The position numbers and the translations under genes were made by a program. A DNA stretch of 64,000 nucleotides from Orthonyx spaldingii (Eukaryota; Chordata; Aves; Passeriformes; Orthonychidae), in assembly GCA_013397795.1 (NCBI GenBank), contig VZTJ01005258.1, forward strand, positions 59,628 to 123,627, written 5' to 3'. The first letter of the stretch is position 1; each line of letters opens with the position of its first letter. Below are positions 13,997-27,800 of this stretch, in pieces. The notes under the pieces were generated by a model. It did no database searches, was not told where the DNA came from, and saw only the letters and a list, made by a program, of their open reading frames with translations.

Positions 13997-15639
13997 GCTC
14001 TCTAGAAGAGAGTATCCATCTCCTCTCCACACACTGCTTCGCCTCTGCCTCCCCAGGCACGAGCAGGTGACTCCTGAGAGCTGGCAAGGTAAAATGCAGA
14101 GAATGGCCCCACACAGCCCAGTGTGCCCCGGGCACTTTTGGAAGGCTCTACCAAATCCTCCATTCTGCTCTGTTTTTCCTAGATATGTTAATAAGTGATC
14201 AAGGCTATTGTGCTGTAGTTACATTTTACAGTCACACATAGTGCTCCTCTTAACAATTCTCCCTCTTTAAATTCCCAGAAGTAGGGAAGCACAGTCCATG
14301 CAGTTTAAGGATCTTTTGTATTTTGAATTTTGAAGCAATCATCATTGTTAGATTAAATGAACTGGCTGTGAGTATCTACAAAAATATAGTTATCAGCCCT
14401 CCACAGACTTGCAGAAGGTCAGGGCTGCCAGGCAGAAAAACCTAAATTTCAAGAAAGGCTGTTCGTGTATTAGATCTTAATTTAGGCATGGTTTGGGAAT
14501 TTCAGTACTTCCTGAAGGTTAGGCATGCAAGTCCTCTCCCTGAAGTCACAGGAGCTATTCGTGAGCTCAGAAGTTAAACACACATTAAACATTTTCTGAC
14601 TTGTGGCCAGGACCATAATGTCTGTGGAGCAGAGTTTGATACTGCCTTGTGCAGCCCTTTCTTTACATGATGGTCTTATCTGCTTGGGGATCTCAGAACC
14701 ACTGTATAATAATTATTCAGTTTAAATTACATCAGTTGAGATCAGATTAGCCTTATTTTGGCATTTCCAGGAAAGACCTGAAAGCATCCACAGACGCACA
14801 TAACCTCTTCTGATATCAGCAAAAAGTTGCTATTGATTTCAGGAGAACTGGGATTTCATTGCAACATTTAGTGCTCGGAGTGTCACTAAGTAAAAATGAG
14901 ACTGCCCCAGATTTCCCTACACTTATTAAACAAGAGATCTATCAGGCCTAAAGACAAAAGCAGAACTCTAAATAGTGCTAGTTGCAGTGATGATAATTGG
15001 AGGGAAAAAAAGGAAAATTAGTATTTCTCTGTGGCACTGGATGTTCCTAGTAAATGCTAGAAGTTTTAACAGTGTTCAGTGACAGCCACAGTTTATTGTT
15101 CACAGAAGTCTGTCTCACAATCACAATTTTTTACTTCTACAGCCTTTAATTTACAAAACTTCTCTCTGGGTTTGCACTGGCCCTCTGCAATCTGGAAGCT
15201 GTTCAGGTGGTCACAGTGCAGCAGAGGGCCTGAACACTAACCCTGAGACCTGGGAAAGGTCCTCCGTCTGTCAAAACCTGCTACTTCAGAGAGCCCAGCA
15301 AACCTCCTCCACGGCAGGGCTGCAGTGCCTGGCTGGTGCAGGAACAAGCACCAAGTCTGAGAAACAGGCAAATAGTTCATGATCCTTTTGGCAAGAACAC
15401 TCCTGTCAAGGGGAATGGAAAGTTCATCTGTATTCACTCCCAGGGAGGGGCTGTACAGCCACCCTTCCTGCTGTGCATCACACAACCAGGATCAGACCAT
15501 AGGCAGGGGAGAAACTGGATTGTCAAGTCACAGAAACTCAGTCAACCTGTCCAGTTCTGGGTCTCAGGAGAACATTCAATTCAGAGAGTTTCCTCGGCCC
15601 CCCAAAGTTCTGTTTAAGATTGACTAATCTAGACGTACA
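13997..15639. other. Unique non-coding DNA, nothing recognised
   Basis: The stretch is moderately AT-rich, with short frames only. No repeat family or RNA gene was recognised. Confidence 0.55.
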
Positions 15640-15925
15640 GCAATGATAATAACTTGATAAATCTCGGTGTGCCAGAGGTCATTTTTAAAGCATCATTATG
15701 TGCATTAGAAAGCTTTAACACTCATGACACTACAATTATAATCAAGCCTCATCTGCCACTACCTAGCATTGGGGAAGAGTGTGGTGGGGGACAGTTTGCT
15801 TTAATTCCCAATCTAATTAAAATTCTCTTTTGTTCCAGCAGCCAAAGCCATCTTCCATTTTAAAAGCATAGCAATGAGTACCTGCAATTATGAAATAAGT
15901 CATTTCATTTAAAAGCAATTGCTAC
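15640..15925. promoter_or_regulatory. Candidate conserved non-coding element (AT-rich)
   Basis: This is a compact AT-rich block with homeodomain-type cores (TAATTA at 15814-15819, plus further TTAAT words) and no simple repeat or transposon signature. It resembles the texture of vertebrate developmental enhancers. That is a judgement from composition only; no alignment was possible. Confidence 0.25.
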
Positions 15926-17443
15926 ATACGAGAAAATCCTGCACCTTGGATGTCCTGGTGGAACAACATGAATTACACATCTTTATCACAGAGCAGGCCA
16001 ATTATGGCTCCCTATAGCCCAGTACTGCTGTAAAATAAAACTTTATAGATGGAAAGCTCACAGCTTTGCAGGGCAAAACCACAGCTGTATTACATAACTC
16101 ACAAAACCTACCCCGTGCAGCACAGACTTGAAAGCAAATTTTTGGGATGAGGCATGGGGAGGATGCTTGGTTCTCTGCACAGTTGTCAGGTTCAGTTACA
16201 AAGCTATCACCCTCAGTGTGAGAATTACAAGGCAAAATACCACATCTTGAATAATTCAGGAAGTCAGCTTGAAGGGCGGTAGCAATTCCTTCTCACTTTA
16301 AATCCTGTTTCCCTCTTCCCCACACTGATATCCCAGGACTCCACTAAACATAAAGCAGCAGGCAATAAACAAACCAGCAATTACCACAGACAGATGCATA
16401 AAGCCCCACCCTCCCTTCTCCCCCATGTGCCCATCAGAAAGGACTCTCCCATGTCTCTTCTTTCTGCTGACTTGGGAGTGAGAAAGGGAAAGCAAAAGAT
16501 TATTGATCTGATACTCAAATTCCAAAGTGCAGAGTATCCCCAGGGTCCAAGAGAGGAAATCCCTGGTAAGGTCATGTCAATAGTGTCCTCTGCCTGGCAA
16601 TACGTCTCACAGCGGACAGAACTTTCAAGGTGCCCAACATCAAGACTACAGGGTGAAGTCACAAAGTCTGACTGGGTTTATAAATTCCAGTTTAACACAT
16701 ACCCACTGCAATTTATGAACATGGTATATTAATGGTTGCGCTCAGCATCACTAAATCAGTCCCTCCTGCTACAAGTAAGTTGGATAAATTAGACCATTTC
16801 TTTTAGGGTGATTTATATTGCAGATAAATCAACATTCATCTGTGAGTGATTTGTTAACACATTGCAAGATCTTCTAATCATTTTCTGGTTTTCCATCAAT
16901 CAAAACTTTTGGGAATTACATCACTAAAGTCCAGACTAGAGGGTCCAGGGCCATGAATCAAGTCTTGGAGGCAGAACCACGAAGGCTTACAATGTGGAGT
17001 GATGGTTTGGTTAGGCTAGGCAAATGGGCTCATTGCCCTGCTCTGGGACTCCCTGCACAAACAGGAACCCAAACTTTGCATGAGATCCGCTCTCTTGTCT
17101 TGTTCCACAATTCCTCAGTCCCATGCTTCCATGCACAAAAGTGAGATGAGAGCATGTCCCCCTGAGGGTTGGATCATGAGGAAAAAATACCTTCAGAAGA
17201 GCACAGGGTGTTAAACACTACTTGTGCCTACATTGCAAAGCAGTCAGGGGTCCTGGCCACCACAGAGAGACACAAGAAGAAGCTGAGGTCTCCTTCAAGG
17301 TGACATTTGATTCAAATCTATTCTACTCTACGAGCTCCTAGAAAGAGAATCAGAAAACCGTTCAGCCTTTGATGTATTGGTACAATTTTGGAGGACTGCA
17401 CAGCAGAGGGGCAAAACAGAGCCAGAACACAGGTACACACCAC
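15926..17443. other. Unique non-coding DNA, nothing recognised
   Basis: Short overlapping frames occur, the longest being 112 codons on the plus strand at 16394-16732, with no family recognised. No RNA gene or repeat family is visible. Confidence 0.55.
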
Positions 17444-17474
17444 AACTACTGCAGTAGTTTTACTGCAGTAGTTT
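17444..17474. repeat. 16-bp perfect palindrome inside a 14-bp tandem duplication
   Basis: AACTACTGCAGTAGTT at 17444-17459 equals its own reverse complement. TACTGCAGTAGTTT is present at 17447-17460 and again directly at 17461-17474. The unit contains a PstI-type CTGCAG centre. It could form small hairpins or be a slippage product. Confidence 0.9.
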
Positions 17475-18713
17475 AACTAGACCATTTCCATAGCTCCAGA
17501 ATGGGGACATCAAAGGCAGGGAGGCTCCAAGGACAACTTCCTCCTGCATCTCAGGATGAACGACTTCAGGTCCTGGCTCCACCCTGGTCAGCCTGTTCCC
17601 TATGTCATTCTCCATGCCTGTTTGCTCAACTGTGAATGGGAAATTTGCAAAGTAGACTCATTTAAGATGCACTTTGAGATAAGCTGATGACAAATGCTCT
17701 AGAGGATTGATTTGCTCTTCAGGCATGACTTCTGATCTCAGTGGTTGTTCAATATTCCAGCATCTACAGATGGCTTAAGACTCAGATCTAAAGCACTTTG
17801 GCTGTCTCTATATTACATATCACAGACTTGATACATTCTCTATTTCCTCCTCCCATAAACCAAGAAGTTTGATTTCTTGTGCAAAGCTGATAACTTCTCC
17901 ATCACAAAAGCATTCCAAGTTAGTCAGAATCTGAAATATAAGAGCCAGGTGTGCCTCACTAGGTTTCCACCTACAAAAAAAAATTCCTTTCTCAACAGTT
18001 AGGCCTTGGCAGCTACTGCTTTTCACAGGAAAACCTCTTGTCCAGTTTGACCAACATTCTGTTTCAGCTTTCCTGTGGGAGTGTGGTGCTGAGAAAGCAA
18101 TACTGGAGTAATCTGCAGTTCAGCAGACATGGAGTTGATTAGCATTGTCCACGAATCACTGTCTGACCTGTGCATCCATTTATTTCAGCAGCATTTGAAT
18201 TGATCTAAAGGAGATACTTTCTGAAATGCTGTTATACTGATGCAAATAGTTCTTATAAAATTCCTATACACAGCAACTCACCCAGTGCTGTTCAGGAAGC
18301 CACTTGCAAAGTCCTGTCTCTACTAGATGGACAAGCAGCATCAGAAAATTAGGATTGACTCTGAAAGGCATTTGGTTGGGTTTGTTTTCTCTTTAGCTTA
18401 AGCACACACAGGAGAGGTTTGTGCTGGCAGGAGATGTCGGAGGGAATGCTCCAGAGAGGGGAATGCCCTGGCCACCACAGAACAGGCAACAACAGGCCTT
18501 TCCCAGGGCTGGACACAGCTGCATCCTGCAGCCAAGCGGGATCCACCCCTCTGTGCCAGATAGACCCAGAGCTCATGGCACACTCTGGGCAGTGACAACA
18601 GCACAACCAACCCCATCTGCTGCCCTCACAAAGGCATCCCTGTTCCCTTCCTCAACCTGCCCAGACTGGGAGAAATACAACTGCCACTCAACAGTGCTCT
18701 GACTGTTGTACAA
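17475..18713. other. Unique non-coding DNA; faint MIR-like trace possible
   Basis: No gene was recognised. Around 17570-17645 a 'cctgtttgctcaactgtgaatggga'-type word faintly resembles the MIR 3' portion but is too weak to call. Short frames near 18350-18700 overlap on both strands. Confidence 0.5.
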
Positions 18714-18850
18714 TTTATATAAACACACACACAAAAACACATCTATATATACATATATGTGTACATCGTGTTCACACATCTATGTGTATATATACATACA
18801 CACACATACAGAGATAGAGAGATTGAGAGAGAGAGAGAGAGAGAGAAAGA
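18714..18850. repeat. Compound microsatellite (TA)n/(CA)n/(GA)n
   Basis: TATA and ACAC words at 18714-18815 are followed by (GA)n at about 18810-18847, the last part nearly pure GA. This is a typical compound microsatellite and is likely polymorphic in length. Confidence 0.92.
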
Positions 18851-20643
18851 TTTGGACATAATAGTATGAACTGAAAGAGCTCGTGGTCAAGTGCTTTAGT
18901 CAGAGACTTTTCCAAACCTAGAGTGCCTGATTGTTCCTTCCCTTACTCCCAAAGCCTCAGCCTCTGTAGTCTGGAACAATCCCCTTCAATTCCATAATTA
19001 TTTTAACAATTTGGCAACCTAGCTGGATTTTGCCACTTTCAGAACGATTTTACAATCCAGAGATGCTTGCTGAGGACAAAGCAGAACAAGAGTGCCATTT
19101 AAAATACAGTTGATTAGGTAACTTGTGCTGTTTAAGTGGACTGCATGACTATCAGCACATGAAACACCTCAATACTGATGAACTCTGGTGACACTTGTGC
19201 CTTGCATTAACTGCATGAGCTGCAAGCCCAGAACTAGTGTGCTTTGGCTCCTGGCTACAGTGCAGATTCAAAACCTTACCAAGTGCTAGCCCAAAGTTAA
19301 ATTTGTGTAGTCTCTCTCCCACAGTTGGGACTTGAGATCTACCCTTCAAATATTTACACAGACACTTCACACACCAGACTAGACACTATGGAAGCAGAGC
19401 TGCAGATATGCATAATACACCTTTTTTTTCTCTATGATATTGTTATGAAGTAGGAGGTGAGATTATTCACATATTAGGCCTTCAGTCTCCAGGGAACTGT
19501 CTGTGATTTCTATATTTATACTTTCAGTGTTGTCACAGAAAACACTGCAAGAGATTTTGATCTTGAATGCTGATGCAAATTTAAAAAAAATCTGGCATTT
19601 CCATCATCCCCAAAGCTCAGGAAAACACAGCCTCTCAGATTCTTGCCCTCCTTTTTTTAAACAAAAAGACAGAATAAAGCAGTAGGAGGCCATCACACAA
19701 ATGGCAATCATAAATTGATCAGGCTATCAAACAACTGTCATCAAGAAGCAGAAAATAGATTAATGAGCATTCATTATTGACTGGTCATGTAACCTGGCAA
19801 TACTTCACTTCAAAAGCTGACAACAGTAGGACTCTAATCACTTCCAAGCAGGACAGGACCTTTACTATGTCACTGTATTATCTGTCTATTATCATCAGGA
19901 TTGCAGCAAGGTCTGCAAGACCCACCTTCCAAGGCCAGGACTGAGGACCAAATGAGGACAAGCAGCCTTCCCCAGAGAACATGAAGGAACATGTGGGTAC
20001 AGCTAAGGATGCATAAGGCAATAACAGGAGGATTTGGGTCAAACATGGGAACAATGCTGCCCACTGTCAAAAGAAGCTAATGAATACTCTTTAATAAATG
20101 CTGCTATGGAAGACAGTTTTGGGGCAGGATAAGAAGGAAGAAAACAAAGTTCTGCTGGGGATCTTGGAGGAACAACTTTCCCTTTGGGAGTCAAAGTCTA
20201 ATGATTAGTGGTCAAAGACCCCCCCAATAGGCTAAACTGCCTTTATGGTTAGTTCAAGTGAGATAATGGAAGTGAAGTGGCTCCTCTCTCCTTTCCAGCT
20301 GCCACTGCCTTACAGAGTGGATGAGCCACCGCCTAATGTTGGGCAGGGTGGCTGGAAGCAGCTTCAAGAGAGTGCACAGGTAGGAATCAGGGAAAAGAAG
20401 ATGAGCGGTTTGTGTCTGACGCGAGGGAGAAGGTGAAGGACAGTTGAAAAATCTTCAGAGAGGAGGAAATGCAGCCATCAGTCTGGAGAAGTAATGCCTG
20501 TAGTACCAAGAGAAGTGAGGTAAAATGAGATTTGACAACTTTCATTGCTCTCTGGGAAGGATGATACAGAGAGCTGAGAGAAGATAGAGGGGACCTGGAT
20601 GGGAGAACTTTATTTGTACCTCACCTTAAAAAAAAAACCCAAC
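18851..20643. other. Unique non-coding DNA, nothing recognised
   Basis: Only short frames are present. A C6 run lies near 20219-20225. No repeat family or RNA gene was recognised. Confidence 0.55.
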
Positions 20644-20719
20644 AAACCAAACCAAACCAAACCAAACCAAACCAAACCAAACCAAACCAAACCAAACCAA
20701 ACCAAACCAAACCAAACCA
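20644..20719. repeat. (AAACC)15 pentanucleotide microsatellite
   Basis: About 15 perfect copies of AAACC (complement GGTTT) run for 76 bases without interruption. Translation gives a Lys-Pro-Asn-Gln-Thr repeat on the plus strand and a Phe-Gly-Leu-Val-Trp repeat on the minus strand, which are not genuine proteins. The perfection of the array implies recent expansion. Confidence 0.97.
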
Positions 20720-21959
20720 GGAGCAGCCTCTCCATATACTCTAGATATGGAGCACTTGAGACAAACATCAAACTACAAAAAGTCTGAATAATAATCCAAG
20801 CACAGATCATAATTTAGTCTAAGCCAATATCAATGATTCAAGTAACTCCAAAGCTTTATCTTCACTGAGATAAAACACCATTATTAGCAAAGAAAATTAA
20901 AGCCATTTACCTTGAGGTCAGTGAGATCAGAGCATGTGAGGAAACTGAACTCTGCTATCTCCTTTTAATACCACGTATTTTCCTAAACTAATAAATCTTC
21001 ATGCCACAAACCACTGTTTTTGTAAAGGGGGTAAACACCCTCTCTTCAGCAGTTCAGTACTTCCTCCCTGCATCTTTCTGACCAGCAGCACATTTTTTCC
21101 TAAACCTTTGAAAGCAGAGGTAAAAATACCACTACCAAAAAGAAAAAACAACCAAACAAACTTAAACATAAAATCCCAGCTGCCACAATGAATCACTCCC
21201 AAAGGGAAGATGTTCTGCAAAGCTGGCATTTCACAGTATTATGAAGTTCTGTCTGGGACCAATTTGAAAATAACTTTTCACCAGAGATCCAAAAAATGCC
21301 CCAGGATAACCTTTAGCCCAAGTTATCATTTGAGGTCTCAATGGTTTTCACACACACAGTCACCTCCTTCCCTCCCACCACCCTTCAGCTTCCGGCTTCA
21401 GATCTCCACAGAGAAGAAATTAAAAAATCCAATCCTCATAAACCATTTTATTTATTAATGGGAAAAATTCTCTCAGTTCCTTCACTGCTTTTCCCATACC
21501 TTCTAAACAATGTTCAGACTCCCTTCTGATTGTGTTATCTATGTACAGCTAAATTACATTTAATTCAATTATGAGTGAAAGCCACAGGAAGCCAATATGA
21601 CAACTCCAGTAGATAATCTTCCACTTCTCTGCCACAATTTCATCTATAAGGTCCTTTTCTCATTTTACTTCAGGACTTCTGGCTGCTTGAAAGTCTGATT
21701 TGTTTATTTTAGGACAAAAGTAATAATGTGCCTTTTTAGTCATGTCAGAGATTTTTAATGTAAGTAGAGATAAATGGAGTTCTGAGACCCTTTCTTAAAT
21801 AGTCAATTTCTTTTTATACTGTTAAATTAGAAAAAGTAAACAGTTAATTTTCAGCACAAGGAGGGACATTCATCTTGCTGAGTACTTCTAACAGATATGC
21901 ATGCACAAAAATCACTGTGCATTGCACAAAATATAAATAACTAAAATAAAATAAAGCTA
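20720..21959. other. Unique non-coding DNA, nothing recognised
   Basis: The stretch is AT-rich with no gene, RNA or transposon signature. Its right end becomes strongly AT-rich before the duplicated block that follows. Confidence 0.55.
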
Positions 21960-22017
21960 TATAATTGTATGGTGTTTTAATGAGATTTTATAATTATATT
22001 GCATTTTAATAGGATTT
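21960..22017. repeat. 29-bp imperfect tandem duplication (2 copies)
   Basis: The copies at 21960-21988 and 21989-22017 match at 23 of 29 positions by eye. Both start TATAATT, share TTTTAAT in the middle and end GATTT. The divergence indicates an old local duplication. No function is visible. Confidence 0.8.
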
Positions 22018-24798
22018 GGACAATTAACTCCCTTCAGCTCTTTGCAAATCTCTGCCTTAGGCAAGGACTTTGTGCCATTGTCCACCCCAAACCAATGTAT
22101 AAAACAAATTCCAGGGTGACTTACATCTCTGCTGAGGTACAGCCACCTCCAGATTGAAAGCAGCCACTGTGTCCAGAACACACAGCAGGAGTGCTCTGTT
22201 TAGCCCTAAGCCAGTGGGGGATTTCACCACACAAGATGTAGCACTGGGAGCCTGAGACAAGTAATCGCATCCCATCCATTTTCCTTTGCTCCACAGGCCA
22301 GAAAGGCTGACTGACAGGGAAGAGCATCATTTCATCAGACACTTCAATGAATATGGAGGGGGATGTTGTCTCTGGAATCTCCCTGGTGAATATTAACCTG
22401 TGCTAACCTGTCCCTCTTTTAACAGCTGGCAGGGAAGGATAAGTTCACAGAAGCAAACTTATGGGTCAGGCAATCTGAGCTCTCCCTGGGAACTACATTT
22501 CTAAATAAAACCCATCCTTTCAGTGCAGTGCTATTAACAAGAACTGCAAGTCTATACTGCTCATTCCCTATTTAGTTTAGCCTTTCTCTAATATTCATTA
22601 TCTTACTCTCGACTTCTCGCTGTCTGCATATCCATTGTCACCTCTCATTTAGGAGTAACTCATTCTTGAAAGGATTTAGTCAGCTATGAACAGCCAACCT
22701 GAGTACTGTGCATAGCATAGCCAGGGAAAGAGAAACTCTAGAAATGTCTGGACAGATCTAGTCAGATAACCTCCTTTGCAGACAGAGCAAGTAGGCAGCT
22801 TAAAATAACCCACCTTGAGTTTTTGGGAATTTTACTCCAGAATTTAGGGTCAAATTATTGCTACTGTCATGCGGACTTTAGATGGGCAAAGGTAAAGGAG
22901 CCTTCTCCTCCACTCCACTGTTGTCCATAACACTCTTCCAAAGCAGCAGCTATTTATCTCGCTATCCCCTACATGGAAGAAGCAAACCAGAACATTTCAC
23001 CATCTGTCCAGCAGCAGTCAAGAGGACAAATATGACCCACTATCCTGTTCTTCTACATGCCATAAAAAGCCCTCCCTGAGGAGGTGACCACCTTTGCCCC
23101 TTGTTGGGAGCTGTTGGGGCAGGGCTGCCTTCTAGTGGGACTCATCGGAACACATGGCTCTGTTAGATCTCATCCCCAGTTTACAGCACCTTCTCTCTGG
23201 ATGAACTGGCTGGGTTGGTGGCTTGCAGGTCCACTCAGGAAACTGATTATGGAGAAGGTCAGGAGAAGTAAGCAGCTGCTGTTAGGGCTTAAGTGAAGGG
23301 CACCCTGTGCAACCCTTACATCTATGGGAAATGACAAGGCAGCCTCAGAGTCCAAGACAGCTGGGTACTGTACTGTACTTACTTGGGAAAGGAAAAGTAA
23401 ACCCTATATTAAATGAGAATTTACTTTCAGGTTTAAGAGTGTGGCTGAAGATCACAGAGGTGTCCAAAACACTGTGCTATCAAAATGCATCCACCTTCCT
23501 CTTCAAATGAACCTAATGAACTGGGAAAACTCTGTCAGTCTGAATATACTGTAAGTTAGTGAGGCGCACATTTAGTCCCTGACAACCCTGATTTCCATGG
23601 TGCAGTCACGTGCAGTTCAACCACAGAGGATGACAAGTTACCACAACACCTCACCTCTCTGTGGCAAAAGTGCTTTGTCTGCTCCCGCTTTTGGGGTTTT
23701 GTTCTAAAGGAAAAAGTAAATCCACCTCTTTTCTTCACCACCCACACCCCCTGAGCCTGCATGTGTTGGCCATGCACACAACTCAGCTCTGTCACAACAG
23801 GACAGCTTTCTGCAGCTATGGCCGTTACAAGGTCAGCTCTCCCTGGGACTGTTCTGCCAGTTCCTGGGACAGAAAAGTCAACTCTGCCTTTGGAATTCCA
23901 ATTTGCAAAACAAAGCCATCCCACAAAAAGAAAACAAAACCAACCAAAGAGAGTTAAAGGACTGAAACCAACAAATATTCACCCTGTTCTTCTGCCCTTC
24001 TTACCAGAAAAGGACAGAAGTCAGAACTGGTTCTGATTAAGGCCCTGTTGCTGAAAGTGGTACATCTGAGGGAAGGAAAAGGCGGCAGAGAAATGGTTCT
24101 AATTTTGGCATATCCTGCTTACAAATGCACCACACAGTAAATCACCCCAAACAAAAGCAGACACAGAACTGGTATGACAAGAGCAATGCTGAATTCAGAG
24201 CCTGATTTCAGTACCTATTCCAGAACAAAACATGGCACACAAATGTCTACAGCAGTACCTTGCTTGGGCTGTACTCATATTCCTTTCACCTTCCACTTGC
24301 TTATGTTTCCTGGCAAATTATATTCCTTGCCAAACAAACCCAGCCTGCTGAAATCAGAGAACTGGAATGTTTGCTGAAACCAGACTGCAAGACAGAGAGT
24401 AAGTGTTGCATCTGTAAAGATGAGCATTTTGCTGCAGAACTAATTCCAGGAGCCATTTTCATCAAATTAACGGGGTGAAACAAACTGTTGCTAGGCCAAA
24501 GGAATCTGCTTAGCCAATTTATTTGGACCTTGTTTCCACAGCTTTCAGTACAAGAAGCTGGCAACATTAGTTCTTTTTCCTAAAATCATAGGACCAAACA
24601 AGAAATAGCCTCTCATGGATCAAACCTACACATGATGGCAACTGTTACTATCCAAATTACACAGAACTGGACAAATATGGTCAAGCAGATCATGAAACTA
24701 AACCTGCTTTTTAATAAAATGGATTTTGTTGGATACAATGCTGTTCAGACCACAAATCCTTAAGAATTTGTCACAAGGTATAGCTCCATCACACTCTC
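22018..24798. other. Unique non-coding DNA, nothing recognised
   Basis: Frames up to 122 codons (minus, 23556-23924) overlap plus-strand frames and show no recognised family. No RNA gene or transposon is supported. Confidence 0.55.
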
Positions 24799-24821
24799 AA
24801 AAAAAAAAAAAAATTTTTTTT
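24799..24821. repeat. A15-T8 homopolymer junction
   Basis: Fifteen A are followed directly by eight T. The A8/T8 part can pair as a hairpin. It may be a plain homopolymer or the remains of a retroposon poly(A) tail, but no element body or flanking duplication is clear. Confidence 0.9.
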
Positions 24822-27800
24822 GAGGAAAATCACTCTACAGAAACAGGAAAAACAAACAAACAAACAAGAGAATGGAGAACTCATTTCTTAAATAAGAGTT
24901 CCCCAAGAGATGTTCAGCTTGCTCACTTGCTCCAGTCACAGCTTAGTAGGTGACAGGCAAATCTTGTTGATAAGCAATGAACAGAACCTAGATCAACCAT
25001 TCTTGTTCTCCATATTTAAACTAAATTTACTTTCCACATCATAAGTGTACTAAATTTAAAAACACTGGCCAGGAAGCTCAGCTGGGAGCCCCCATTCCTG
25101 CTAGTGCTTTTCCTGTTGCAATTTGTAAAGGTCTAGGAGACTCCCAAAAGAGATGGCAAATCTCTTTTCGCTAACCTATGCATTATAAGGAGATGCCTAA
25201 CAGTCTGGGGTGTAAGGGGTGTAGATCACACCACAAAATATAGCAAGACCTTGCAAGAGGAGTGTTGTGACTCCCCATGGTGGTTGCCTCACTCCAGCAC
25301 TAAGAAACAGAAATTCATTAGCACTGATCTCTTGCAAAGTTTGAACATTTAGTTGAATATCTCTTTTGCACCAAGCAATCCGGTTGCATCTTGAACCCTT
25401 CCCACATCTTGCGACAGTGAAGAACCAGCCCTAATCAGAAGGGACTTTTCTTCCTACAGAAACTCTTCACCCAACTTTTATACCCCTCCACCCTGTAATA
25501 ATACAGAGAGAGTCTGAAAAATAAGCCTCGTAATTAGCAACCCAGTCAAATTAGATTCACATTGTTTCTCCTTCAGCTCAACTATGCCTGCAGTGCTCCC
25601 TTTAGCTCTGGTTAACCACTGTTTATCAGCCAGCTCCAGCACTCAGAAGAAATCCCAGCAGCCTGCTACCCGGTGGCGTCACCAGCCTGAATGCCCCGCT
25701 TCCTCTTGGCGCTGCTGGAGGAGCCAAGGCAAGGAGCACACAGCAAAACTGCTCTCCCGGGAGACTAAAACACCCAAGGTGCTTCTCATTAGAGCTTGCT
25801 CAAACTCACACCCTTCTTGTCTTTCAGCCTTTCTCCCTGAAAGCATCCAGAATACAAAACATACGAAAAGCACATGGGGAGATAGGAGGAGGGAGGGGCA
25901 TGGAAGTTAACATTGCTAAAATGAAAATTTTCCAAAGCTTCTTCTCTTTTCTGTTCCTAGATACAAAAAACAGGAGTAAGGAGGTGGATTTTATTGCTGT
26001 TTATTGTCCCCCCCCCTGCCCCTTTTTGTTTTCTTCCTTTCCAAGCCTCTCTAATTTTGGCAAAGTTACAGTGACAAAACTACACTGCTGCCTCCTTCTT
26101 CTCAGTTTCACTTTGGAAATTTCACACAGAATGAGTTTCTTTGCTTTTGGTTTTTTGTCCCCGAAGACTGGGCAAAGGAAAATGCAAAAGAAAATATCCC
26201 TAAAATGATCCTAAGCTCTATTCATGCAATTGTATTAGGAGTTCAAAAATGCTGAGGGTAGTGGAAAGAAGCATTCAAGAAAATCCAAAGTAAGAAAAAA
26301 ACCAGTCAAACAAAAAAGAAATGCTTTCTTTCAAAATAAAACTAGAGTTTTATTGCTTCCTACCTCTCTATCAAAGAATAGAAAAGTATTTTATTTTAAT
26401 TATGCATACTTTTCTACCAAAACCTTTTGGGGTTAATAAAAAGTAATTTTCATTCTGTTTTTTTAAAGCACAGCTGCTTGACATGCCTCATGAAAGGTGC
26501 CTGGTGTGCTATTGCCATGGTTGTCTACTGTGTTATATCTTGCGTGCAGTGCACTCCTGTCTAGGGAGTGCCTCCAGTTGTCCTGTGTCTTGTGAATATC
26601 ATGGGACTAATGAACTGCAGACATCCCTGTCCTTCTCAGGCATACAGAACTGATCAGTGAGATCACCACACACAGTGAAAATGTTGCAAGTGCATTAACA
26701 GTCTTCCCCTAAGTCCCTGAATTCCAGTTAAATAACCAGTAAGTTCTGCTCTGGACTGCTGTGCACACAGGTTGTATCAGACTTTGTAAACAAGTCAAGA
26801 TTTGCAAATAATCCAGGGAGCCATTATGGAAGCCAAAATGCAGCTTGGACTTGTAGATCAAAAAGTCCTGTTCTACACAGGAAAAATTTTCTTACAAACA
26901 TACTCACTTTCCTAAAGGAGCCCACACATGCCCTAACAGTTCACCTGGAGTTCGGAAATTCCCTTTCATCAGCACTCTGAACACATGTGCTGCTTGCTTT
27001 CATCAAAGGCAAATTCAGCAGCCAGGAAAGGACGGGGAAAGGCACTGGTGTTAGAGGAATTTGTCAGCTGCAGATTCAGAGAGTAATTTCTAAAACCCTA
27101 AACACTTCAGCAAAAAATGCGCATTCTCCAGGAGGTGCAGGTCCTGTGACAGACTCTTCATCAGTGAGGAGGTCTTAGGAGGGCAGAACCATGCCTGCTG
27201 AAGGACAACCAGGAATAGGAATTCACCTGGCAGAATGCACAAAACACAGCAGCTAAACAAAACTTCGTATGGAGACATCCTGGGATTCATGTCACAACCA
27301 GGGCACACACTCAGCCCCCAGCAGAGAGGGGCAGGGCAGGGCTGGCCCCACACCTGGGTCACATCCCAGACGCTTCCAAGCAAAACAGCCTTGTGTGGGA
27401 AACCTCCCTCCAGCACTCACAGAGGGCAAGGTACAAAATCCAAAGCTTTGCCAAGTGAAGCGTCCAACAGGGAGAGCTGGAAATGGAAACCAAAAGCCAG
27501 GTTTCCAATGAGCATTCATTTGTAATGTGGCAAGCCCAAGGCAACCCTCATCCCCTCACTGCCTCCCCTGTTCACACACCTCACCTCTCGCCAGGTCCCT
27601 CTTTTCTGGAAGAGGATTGATTGAAGAGTGAAGACACCCCTGCTTTTCCTGCCTCTGCTACAGCACAACAGCCTCCAGAAAGGCAGCAGAGGACCAAGCA
27701 GAAAGAAATGAGCTTTAGTTTGCCCCAGCACCCACTGCCAGCATCTCTGAGAGCCTCACACTCCACCTCTGGGCCAATCCAAACTGCCTCAGCCAAACCC

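Noticed and set aside
17570..17645. Possible MIR-like fragment
   Set aside because: Only one short word resembles the consensus, which is too weak to call.
20599..20787. Lys-Pro-Asn-Gln-Thr repeat protein
   Set aside because: It is only the translation of the AAACC microsatellite.
24799..24821. Retroposed gene with poly(A) tail
   Set aside because: No gene-like body or target-site duplication flanks the A15 run.
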